DNA of 64,000 bases. Origin: Tessaracoccus flavescens. Lineage in GTDB: Bacteria; Actinomycetota; Actinomycetes; Propionibacteriales; Propionibacteriaceae. The notes under the pieces were generated by a model. The model did not search any database and had not been told where the DNA came from. It saw only the letters and a program-made list of their open reading frames with translations. The position numbers were made by a program, and so were the translations under genes. The DNA is taken from contig NZ_CP019607.1 of NCBI RefSeq assembly GCF_001998865.1, positions 1,860,001 through 1,924,000 of the forward strand. Reading direction: 5' to 3'. Positions 37,448 through 44,226 of this stretch are shown here, piece after piece. The stretch's first letter is position 1; every line of letters begins with the position of its first letter.

Positions 37448-37465
37448 GTATCGTATCAACGATAC
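37448..37465. promoter_or_regulatory. Palindromic operator GTATCGT-ATCA-ACGATAC
   Basis: A perfect 7-bp inverted repeat with a 4-bp spacer, centred in the short gap between the divergent TetR gene and the HXXEE gene, about 32 bp before the latter. Likely bound by the adjacent TetR protein (inference). Confidence 0.65.
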
Positions 37466-37496
37466 CGACGGTTTCGAAAGTAGAAGGGTGGGTCGC

Positions 37497-38000
37497 GTGA
37501 CGAAGGCGACGTGGGTCAGCGCGGGACTGTTCTTAGCGTGGGCAGTTCATGACGCAGAGGAACTGGTCACCGCTGCGGCCAGCTCGCGCGAGCTTGTCCG
37601 TCGTGCGCCGACCTGGCTGCCGCTCCCGGCGGATCTGCGCCGTGACGGCTTCTCCCAGCACCACATGAACGTGGCCATCGCTGTGATGGCTGGCTTCATG
37701 GGGATTGCTGCGCTCGACGGCGCCCGTAGCGGGGGGCGGTCATGGTTCTTTCAGACGGTGCTGCGCGGCTTCGGATGGCACGGTATCGGGCACCTGGCCG
37801 CTGCGGCGCTCTCAGGGAAATACGTCACGGGCGCGGCAACAACCCCGCTGGTGGTTATCCCGTATTGGCTCTGGGCTCGCCACGAGCTCGCCCGCGATGG
37901 GGTCCCTCTGCGCCCGGTCGACTCGGGACCCTTACTCATCGTGCCGGTCCTCATCGCGGCCCACGCGATCACGCGTGCCATCACGGGTCGTACGCCGTGA
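37497..38000 (+). CDS. HXXEE-domain membrane protein
   Basis: 167 residues from GTG at 37497, chosen because AGAAGG lies nine bases upstream; GTG at 37488 would leave no spacing. About five membrane spans. The signature H-D-A-E-E is at the end of the first span (VHDAEELV), with further His residues in FSQHHMNVAIAVMA and GWHGIGHL. The function is unknown; conserved His/Glu in the membrane suggests metal binding. Its stop overlaps the oxidoreductase start (GTGA). Confidence 0.83.
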   Translation: MTKATWVSAGLFLAWAVHDAEELVTAAASSRELVRRAPTWLPLPADLRRDGFSQHHMNVAIAVMAGFMGIAALDGARSGGRSWFFQTVLRGFGWHGIGHLAAAALSGKYVTGAATTPLVVIPYWLWARHELARDGVPLRPVDSGPLLIVPVLIAAHAITRAITGRTP

Positions 38001-38950
38001 CCAGCGACAGCTGGGCGGTGCAGTTCCACCGGTACGGCGACCCGGACGTCCTGATCCGCGACACCGTGCCGGCCGAGCATGCCGGGGTGGGCCAGGTGAG
38101 AGTCCGGGTCGCGGCCGTCGGGGTCAACCGGATAGACCTCGTGGTTCGGGCGGGCATTCTCCGGACGCAGGGCTTCGGGTTCCCGAAGGGCACTGGATTT
38201 GACGTCGTGGGGATCGTGGACGAGGTGGGTGCCGGCATCGGCGACACCGTGGTGGGGGCGGTCGTGTGGGGGTGCCTCGGGCTGGAGCCGCTACGGCGTC
38301 GGGGCACCCTTTCGGAGTTTGTGATCCTCACCTGTGAGCAGTACGCGGTCCTGCCGACCCGCGACCTCGACCCAGGGCTGGCGGCCCTCCCTCTCGCGGC
38401 ATTGACCGCCCTGGCATGCCTGCGGGATTCGCTGCGTGTACTGCCCGGCGACCGGGTCCTGATCGTGGGGGCAGGCGGAGGCGTGGGCACCGCCGCTATC
38501 CAGATCGCGGGAATCCTCGGCGCCGTCCCGGTCGCCATCTGCGGTCAAAGCAACATGGCCCCGTGCCGCGACCTCGGTGCGCAGGAGGTGTACGACTACG
38601 CACAGACCCGGCCTTCGGATATCCCCGGGCAGTTCGCCGCCGTCCTGGACACTGCGGGCGTCGACACAACGGCATACCAGTCCGCCCTGGATCGCAGTGG
38701 GCGCATCGTGTGCACAGCCGCGGACGCGTGGCTGCGAATGTTGCCCGGGGCGCTCATGCGGGAACCTCGGATCCGGCTGCTGTCCGCGGGACCATCGCGG
38801 CGCGACCTTGCCTGGCTCGCGACTCAGGTGGGCGAAGGCCGGCTGCGGCCCGTCGTCGACCGCATGTACGGCATCGACGAGATCCGGCAGGCCCATCAAG
38901 ACAGCTCTGGACCGCACGCCGCTGGACGACGGATCGTCGTCGTGGACTAA
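37997..38950 (+). CDS. Quinone oxidoreductase-like MDR protein
   Basis: 317 residues from GTG at 37997 (overlapping the previous stop). NADPH-dependent medium-chain reductase of the zinc-free quinone-oxidoreductase class: N-terminal GDPDVLIRDTVPAE, substrate-domain VNRIDLVVRAG, nucleotide site VLIVGAGGGVGTAAIQIAG and C-terminal YGIDEIRQAHQDS. No structural zinc Cys cluster is seen. Probably reduces a quinone or enone; the TetR control points to detoxification of a small molecule. Confidence 0.88.
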   Translation: MTSDSWAVQFHRYGDPDVLIRDTVPAEHAGVGQVRVRVAAVGVNRIDLVVRAGILRTQGFGFPKGTGFDVVGIVDEVGAGIGDTVVGAVVWGCLGLEPLRRRGTLSEFVILTCEQYAVLPTRDLDPGLAALPLAALTALACLRDSLRVLPGDRVLIVGAGGGVGTAAIQIAGILGAVPVAICGQSNMAPCRDLGAQEVYDYAQTRPSDIPGQFAAVLDTAGVDTTAYQSALDRSGRIVCTAADAWLRMLPGALMREPRIRLLSAGPSRRDLAWLATQVGEGRLRPVVDRMYGIDEIRQAHQDSSGPHAAGRRIVVVD

Positions 38951-38986
38951 GATACTCCTGTCCTTCCTCCGCCTGGGTTTCGGGGA

Positions 38987-39050
38987 GGCTCGTGCACAGT
39001 TCTATGGTGAGCGAGGTTTGTGCCAATAGTGGCGCCGGTCGCGCTCCTTG
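38987..39050 (+). repeat. 64-bp direct repeat, unit 1
   Basis: GGCTCGTGCACAGTTCTATG... to ...GTCGCGCTCCTTG; 61 of 64 bases match unit 2 at 39133-39196. Start-to-start distance is 146 bp. No coding sense is seen. Confidence 0.9.
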
Positions 39051-39132
39051 AGATGTGTGCTCGGAAGGGGCGGGTGGGTCGTTCCTGTGGCCCGGCTCGG
39101 TTTCGTCTGTGCGCGCGTCTGCGGGCCGGGTT

Positions 39133-39196
39133 GGCTCGTGCACAGTTCTACGGTGAGCGCGGTTCGTGCCAATAGTGGCGCCGGTCGCGCTCCTTG
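39133..39196 (+). repeat. 64-bp direct repeat, unit 2
   Basis: Second copy, ending about 90 bp before the BlaI-family start. It differs at three positions from unit 1. The units lie in the 340-bp space between the oxidoreductase and the repressor gene. Confidence 0.9.
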
Positions 39197-39251
39197 TAGA
39201 GCTGTGCTCCGATCGGCCGCCCGCGGCTGCCAACGCGCGACACTCGGATCT

Positions 39252-39264
39252 CTACATGGCGTAG
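39252..39264. promoter_or_regulatory. BlaI/CopY-type operator, CTACATGGCGTAG
   Basis: An inverted repeat CTACA-TGG-CGTAG, 24 bp before the repressor start. It shares half-sites and spacing with the box at 42132 between the copper genes (CTACAAGATGTAG). BlaI/MecI/CopY proteins bind TACA/TGTA dyads, so this is probably the autoregulatory site. Confidence 0.65.
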
Positions 39265-39288
39265 CATTCCTGCAGAGGAGGTGGGCCC

Positions 39289-39660
39289 ATGGCGGGAAAA
39301 CGGTCGCGCGAACCTGGTGAGCTCGAGTCGCAGGTGCTGCGGATCCTGCGCGGATTCGACGGCCCCGTCGGCGCCCGCGACATCCAGGCGCTCTTCGAGG
39401 AGCCCCGACCCGCCTACACCTCACTGCTGACCATCCTCGATCGGCTCAGGGTGAAGGGACTCGTCGCCCGCGAGGAACTGTCCCCGCGGAAAGTGCGCTT
39501 CAGCGCCCTCCAAACCTCGGAAGAGCACGCCTCCGACGCCATGCTCGGCGTCCTCGGTGAGGTCGACGACCGCCGCGCCGTCCTTCTGCGTTTCGCGGGC
39601 AACCTCGACGACGCCGACGTCGCCTTCCTGCGCGACGCCCTCGCGGCCAAGCGGAAGTGA
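39289..39660 (+). CDS. BlaI/MecI/CopY-family repressor
   Basis: 123 residues, the standard length. A winged-helix domain covers residues about 8-80 (LESQVLRILRGFDGPVGARDIQ, YTSLLTILDRLRVKGLVARE) and a dimerisation helix follows (LRFAGNLDDADVAFLRDALA). Ribosome site GAGGAGG. Members repress beta-lactamase genes or, in the CopY branch, copper genes. It lacks the C-terminal CxC copper motif of firmicute CopY, so copper sensing would have to work through the partner protease or another route. It overlaps the M56 gene by 4 bp. Confidence 0.9.
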   Translation: MAGKRSREPGELESQVLRILRGFDGPVGARDIQALFEEPRPAYTSLLTILDRLRVKGLVAREELSPRKVRFSALQTSEEHASDAMLGVLGEVDDRRAVLLRFAGNLDDADVAFLRDALAAKRK

Positions 39661-40463
39661 CGATGCTCCTCGCACTCGGATTCCTCGTCGGTGCGGTCGC
39701 GCTCGCGCTGGCCGCTCCGTCCCTGCTCGCGGGTGGTCGCTGGCAGGTGTTTCGTCCCCGCCTGGCGCTCGGGTTGTGGTTCAGCGCCTTCGGGGTGGGC
39801 GTTGCGATGGCCGGCGCGGCGTTCGTGACCTCGATCCTCGCCGCCATCGCAGCCGCGACCGAACCGTCGCACTCACTGGTCGCGACGGTGACGGCCTGGA
39901 CCGGCGTGCTCGTCGTTGCCGCGGCCATTGGCCTCGCCTCAGGCGCGTCGGAGCCGCTGGTCGACTCCTACCGGCGCTCACTGCGCAGGCTGAACCCGGT
40001 CGCGACCTCCCGTCAGGACCGGTCCTCCTTCACCCTGGTGCGGTTCGAGTCGGAGCACCCGGTCGCGGTGGCCGTTCCGGGCCGTCGCCCCGAGATCCTC
40101 GTCTCCTCTGCGATGGAGGAGGCGCTGTCGACGGCCCAGTTGTGGGCGGTGCTCGCCCACGAGAACGCGCACCTGCGGGGCCGCCACGGCCTGCTCGTGC
40201 GGCTGGCCGAGCTGAACGCCGCGTGCCTTCCCCGGTTCATCCCCGCAGGTCGCGACCTGCGGAAGGCGACCATCATACTCGTCGAACTCGTCGCAGACGA
40301 CGTCGCCGCCCGTCAGGCTGGTGCCGCCCAGTTGGCGGTTGCACTCGAGCGCCTGGCCGAGGCCAGTGGCGAGGCAGGCTTCCTCGTCCGGGCCGAGCGG
40401 TTGAGGGCCCTCCCGGGGTCGCAGCCGGCAGGCGTCGGACTGCCAGCGCCAGTGCAGATCTGA
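39657..40463 (+). CDS. M56/M48-type membrane metallopeptidase (BlaR-like)
   Basis: 268 residues from GTG at 39657 (ATG at 39663 also possible). Three to four membrane spans in the first 100 residues precede a zinc peptidase domain: H168-E-N-A-H172 in VLAHENAHLRGRH, with third ligand Glu210 in LVELVADDVAAR. It lacks the extracellular penicillin-binding sensor of BlaR1. The pair with the repressor suggests regulated cleavage of the repressor or its partners, known for BlaR/MecR; the signal here may be different. Confidence 0.87.
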   Translation: MTMLLALGFLVGAVALALAAPSLLAGGRWQVFRPRLALGLWFSAFGVGVAMAGAAFVTSILAAIAAATEPSHSLVATVTAWTGVLVVAAAIGLASGASEPLVDSYRRSLRRLNPVATSRQDRSSFTLVRFESEHPVAVAVPGRRPEILVSSAMEEALSTAQLWAVLAHENAHLRGRHGLLVRLAELNAACLPRFIPAGRDLRKATIILVELVADDVAARQAGAAQLAVALERLAEASGEAGFLVRAERLRALPGSQPAGVGLPAPVQI

Positions 40464-40618
40464 ACGCGCGGTTGACCGGGTGAGCGAACCGATCTTCAAG
40501 CAGGCCAGAGATTCCGCCCGGCTTCGCAATGAGGTTCGGCACTACCGGGCGATGGAAACCGTCGCGCCGCCCTTCGGGTCGCCGCGCCTCCTTGCCTGGA
40601 GTGCCGACGGGCCCTCTC

Positions 40619-40647
40619 GGCGCAACGAGTTCGAATAAGTGCTCAAG
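40619..40647. repeat. Dispersed hairpin repeat, copy C (one arm)
   Basis: GGCGCAACGAGTTCGAATAA continuing to GTGCTCAAGG, matching the right arm and flank of copy B with four changes. No left arm is visible. It sits 36 bp beyond the stop of the minus-strand YcnI gene. The wider gap 40464-40682 holds nothing else I can support. Confidence 0.6.
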
Positions 40648-40682
40648 GCGAGAGCCTGACCACGCGGTCGCCGGCCCGGTCA

Positions 40683-41486
40683 TCAGCCCCGGGGACGCCG
40701 GGTGACGAAGGCCAGGAGTCCGGCGAGCAGGCCAAGGGAGCCGATGATGATGGCGGCGATGCCGATCGGCTCCCCGCTGGTCTGGACCCCGGTCGCCGCC
40801 TCGTGGTCGGCGTGCTCCGTCCCCGAGGTCGGTCCCGAGTCGTGGTCGGCGTGCGCAGGCTCCGAGGTCGATCCCGAGTCGTGGCCCTGGTGGATCTCCC
40901 CGGCGGAAGGGGTCGCCGCGTGGGCATGGTCGCCGTGGCCATCGGCCGCGGCCGCTGGGGACACGGCGAGGGAGGGTGCAGGGAGCTCGAGGTCGTGCGG
41001 GTCCTGTCCCTCCGCCGGGATCTCGATCCAGGCCGACCCGCCCTTCTCGCAGGTCTGGACGGTGGGGAAGTAGAGGGTCGTGTCGCCGGCATCGTCGGGC
41101 AGTTGCATCGACAGTTCGAAGGCGTCGCGTTCACCGTGCGGGAGCGGCGTCTTCGCGGTGTAGACGATCTGGGCGACCCGCTCGCTCAGCTCGTTGCCGT
41201 GCCGGTCGGTGATCGGAGCGTCGAGCTTCTTCATCACCTTCTCCACGTCGTAGAACGCATTGCGCGTCGGGGTGACGGAGTTGATCCCCTCGGGGATCTG
41301 GATCGCGATCGCGGTCGTCGACGACCCGTCACAGCCGTGTGGCACGCCGACCTTCACGACAGTGTAGGCGCCGGCGACCGCGGAGTCGGAGGTGGTGGTG
41401 ATGTGGGCCTGGGCCAGCGCTGCGGGACCGGCGGCGAGGGCGAGAGCGCCCGCGAGGGTGCACAGGATCCGGGGTCGGGTGGGCAT
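40683..41486 (-). CDS. YcnI-family (DUF1775) copper-binding membrane protein
   Basis: 267 residues, ATG at 41486 with ribosome site AGAGGAG. The signal peptide ends near AQA-HITTT, so the mature protein begins with His, the copper ligand of this family. The DUF1775 domain (about 28-165) includes KVGVPHGCDGSSTTAIAIQI and TPTRNAFYDVEKVMKK. A His/Asp-rich low-complexity linker (GDHAHA, IHQGHD, HADHD repeats) follows, then a C-terminal membrane helix and RRPRG tail. It probably holds copper outside the membrane. Confidence 0.88.
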   Translation of the reverse strand: MPTRPRILCTLAGALALAAGPAALAQAHITTTSDSAVAGAYTVVKVGVPHGCDGSSTTAIAIQIPEGINSVTPTRNAFYDVEKVMKKLDAPITDRHGNELSERVAQIVYTAKTPLPHGERDAFELSMQLPDDAGDTTLYFPTVQTCEKGGSAWIEIPAEGQDPHDLELPAPSLAVSPAAAADGHGDHAHAATPSAGEIHQGHDSGSTSEPAHADHDSGPTSGTEHADHEAATGVQTSGEPIGIAAIIIGSLGLLAGLLAFVTRRPRG

Positions 41487-41533
41487 GTCGGGCTCCTCTG
41501 GAGGGGACGAAGGGTCAGAGATCGACGGAAGGG

Positions 41534-42118
41534 TCAGAAGATCATCAGCCAGCACATGGCGCCCATGCCGATGAGCATGACGACCATCACCAGTGAGTCG
41601 ACGACGTGGCGGGTGAGGCCGCGTCGACGAAGTTCTGGGGCGGCATCGACCAGTTGGACGACGGCGGCGACGAACAGCAGGGCGGTCGCGACGATGCCGA
41701 GCACCGTCGCGGTCGTCCCCATCGTGTGCATGGCGTGCTCCCCGTGGCCGCCGTGCCCGGGCGGCATGACGGCCACCATCCACGTCATGGCGCCCATCAT
41801 CAGGGCGTGCACCAGCTGGTGCCATGCAGGATGGCAGCCGAGTTGTTCCGGCTCGAACCGGCCGAGCCACTGGCCGAGGCCGACGGCGAGGAACCACAGC
41901 GTGGAGAAGGCGAAGATGATCAACTGGGCGAGCCACGGGAGCGAGTACCACCACGGCCACGCCATCGCCGCCATCACGAGCGCCATGAGCAGATGGAGGA
42001 CGTCGCCGATCGTCTGCAGTGGACGCCGCCGGTCGGCGACCGCCCGCCAGGCGAGGTATCCGGCGATCGCGACGAAGACGACCGAGAAGACCCATTGCCA
42101 GACCGGGTTGGTGATCAC
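41534..42118 (-). CDS. DUF5134 membrane protein
   Basis: 194 residues from GTG at 42118 (GAGG just upstream). Five to six membrane spans. The central loop is His/Met-rich (MPPGHGGHGEHAMHTMG), a likely copper site, with further His in WHQLVHALMMG. This family is often next to YcnI and CopD genes in actinobacteria. Its start is 14 bp from the operator at 42132. Confidence 0.8.
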   Translation of the reverse strand: MITNPVWQWVFSVVFVAIAGYLAWRAVADRRRPLQTIGDVLHLLMALVMAAMAWPWWYSLPWLAQLIIFAFSTLWFLAVGLGQWLGRFEPEQLGCHPAWHQLVHALMMGAMTWMVAVMPPGHGGHGEHAMHTMGTTATVLGIVATALLFVAAVVQLVDAAPELRRRGLTRHVVDSLVMVVMLIGMGAMCWLMIF

Positions 42119-42131
42119 TGCTGCCTCATCT

Positions 42132-42144
42132 CTACAAGATGTAG
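42132..42144. promoter_or_regulatory. BlaI/CopY-type operator, CTACAAGATGTAG
   Basis: A perfect inverted repeat CTACA-AGA-TGTAG in the gap between the divergent DUF5134 and CopD-CtaG genes. A further TGTAG half-site is at 42184. It is the same layout as the box before the repressor gene at 39252. Confidence 0.7.
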
Positions 42145-42222
42145 AAAACGTAACAGAGGCTGCGGGTCGATAACAACACATCCTGTAGAGTTACGGCGTC
42201 TAGTGAGAGGTGTGGCTGAGCG

Positions 42223-44226
42223 ATGGCGACCACGGTCGAATCGAGGCGGCGGAGCTTGGCTCTGCAGGCCGTGTGCACCCTCGGGCTGGTGCTCGTGCTG
42301 GTGTTCCCCGCGGCGCTTGCCCTGTACGTCGGCGAGGTCCCGTACCAGGAGCTGATCCGCCCCTACCCGGGCGCAGGCGTCTCCGTCACCACCACCGTCC
42401 TGCAGAGCATCGCCGAGGTCTCCTCGGTGGTCAGCATCGGCGCGCTCGTTCACGTCCTGTTCCTGCGGCCGCTGTCGGGGCGAAAGGCCTTCCCCGTCCC
42501 GGCAGGCACCGACCTCTCCATCCTCCGGTGGGCGAGCGCGGCCTGGGCGCTCAGCACCTTCGCGCTCGTTCCCATGACGGCGCTCGACACCAGCGGGGTG
42601 TCGCTCGCGCAGCTGGGCCAGCCCGGTATGGCCGCCTATGTGATCGACGCGGCGAGCAACCTCTGGCCCACCATCATCCGTTTCGCCGGCGCCGCCATCG
42701 TCGCGCTGACGGCGCGGGTCGCCTCCCGCTGGACGACCCTGCTGATCGGCCTGTGGGCCGGTGGCATCGCCGTCCTGACGCCGATCGTCGTCGGTCAGGT
42801 GCTCGTCGGGCCCGATCACGACCTGGGTGGCGACATGGCCATGGTGCAGGCGGTCGTCGCGTACCCACTGTTCGGCGTGCTCGTCGTGCTCGGGCTGCGT
42901 GCCCTCATCGGCGACGACATCGCCAACGTCACCTGGCGCCGCTGGCTGCGGATGGCGGTCGTCGCCCTGCCGGTGATCGTCGTGTCGGACGCCGTCGTCA
43001 CCTGGTTCAAGCTGGCCGGTGGCCCGCTGCTGTCGACCATCACCGGGTGGCTCATCCTCGCCCGCTGGGTCGCGCTGGCCATCGTCGCCGCCGCCACAGT
43101 CGCCGTCATCGTCTTGCGTCGCCGTCGACAGTTCGCGGCCGCGGAGTCGAGCCTGCTCGCCCTCGCCGCTCTCGGCGTGTTCATCTGGGTCGCCGTCACC
43201 GCTGCCATGTGGCGCGAGCCCCCGCCGCAGTACTTCGTCCCGACCAGCATCAACGAGATCTTCCTCGGGTTCGACACCCCCATCGCGCCGACGCTGTCCA
43301 ACGTCTTCACCACATGGCGAACCAACCTGCTGTTCGTGACCCTCGCCGTCGTGGGGATCGCCGTCTACCTGTACGCGGTTCGGGTCGTTCGCCAGCGCGG
43401 AGACACGTGGTCGAACGGACGCACCGCCGCCTGGATCATCGGCTGGATCGTGGCCGCGGGAGTGACGAGCTCCGGGCTCGGGTTCTACTCGGCGCCGCAC
43501 TTCGGCATCCACATGATCGTCCACATGAGCCTGTCGATGCTCGCCCCCGTGCTCCTGTCGCTCGGCGGCGTCCTGACGCTCCTGCTGCGCGCCTCCCGCG
43601 CCGGTGGACCCGTCGCGAGCCTGCACGAATGGATCAGCTGGGTCCTCGCCTGGCGCGTGTCCAAGGCGCTGTTCAACCCGCTCGTCGCGTTCGTGCTGTT
43701 CATCTCCTCGTACTACGGCCTGTACTTCACCGGCCTGTTCGAGCACCTGATGCGCTACCACTGGGGCCACCAGTTGATGAACGTCCACTTCCTCGTGGTG
43801 GGCTACATCTACTACTCGCTGATCATCGGCGTCGACCGCGGGCCGCGTCCGCTTCCGCACATCGCGAAGCTCGGCATGGCCATGGCCGCGATGCCCTTCC
43901 ACGCCTTCTTCGGCGTCATCCTGATGAACGGCCGCACCGTGATCGCCGACAGCTACTACCGGATGCTCGACATCCCCTGGGCCGACCTCCCCGCCGCGCA
44001 GGAACTCGGCGGAGGCGTCGCCTGGGCGGGCGGCGAGATCCCCTCGCTGCTGGTCATCGTCGCCCTCGGCATCCAGTGGGCGCGCCAGGACAACAAGGAG
44101 GCCAGGCGCCGCGACCGACACATGGACTCCGGCCGCGACAACGAGTACGAGGAGTACAACGAGATGCTCAAGGCGCTTTCGGAGCGCTCGGCCGCGACCG
44201 GCCCCCGGACAGGCGACGACCGATGA
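42223..44226 (+). CDS. CopD / CtaG-like copper membrane protein
   Basis: 667 residues with about 15 membrane spans. The N-terminal half resembles CopD copper-resistance proteins (residues about 20-320). The C-terminal half (about 340-620) is a Cox-assembly CtaG-like domain: GFYSAPHFGIHMIVHMSLSM, RYHWGHQLMNVHFLVVGYIY and later MPFHAFFGVILM, all with conserved His. It probably carries copper across the membrane and helps load cytochrome oxidase. This fusion is common in actinobacteria. Its stop overlaps the ATPase start. Confidence 0.9.
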   Translation: MATTVESRRRSLALQAVCTLGLVLVLVFPAALALYVGEVPYQELIRPYPGAGVSVTTTVLQSIAEVSSVVSIGALVHVLFLRPLSGRKAFPVPAGTDLSILRWASAAWALSTFALVPMTALDTSGVSLAQLGQPGMAAYVIDAASNLWPTIIRFAGAAIVALTARVASRWTTLLIGLWAGGIAVLTPIVVGQVLVGPDHDLGGDMAMVQAVVAYPLFGVLVVLGLRALIGDDIANVTWRRWLRMAVVALPVIVVSDAVVTWFKLAGGPLLSTITGWLILARWVALAIVAAATVAVIVLRRRRQFAAAESSLLALAALGVFIWVAVTAAMWREPPPQYFVPTSINEIFLGFDTPIAPTLSNVFTTWRTNLLFVTLAVVGIAVYLYAVRVVRQRGDTWSNGRTAAWIIGWIVAAGVTSSGLGFYSAPHFGIHMIVHMSLSMLAPVLLSLGGVLTLLLRASRAGGPVASLHEWISWVLAWRVSKALFNPLVAFVLFISSYYGLYFTGLFEHLMRYHWGHQLMNVHFLVVGYIYYSLIIGVDRGPRPLPHIAKLGMAMAAMPFHAFFGVILMNGRTVIADSYYRMLDIPWADLPAAQELGGGVAWAGGEIPSLLVIVALGIQWARQDNKEARRRDRHMDSGRDNEYEEYNEMLKALSERSAATGPRTGDDR

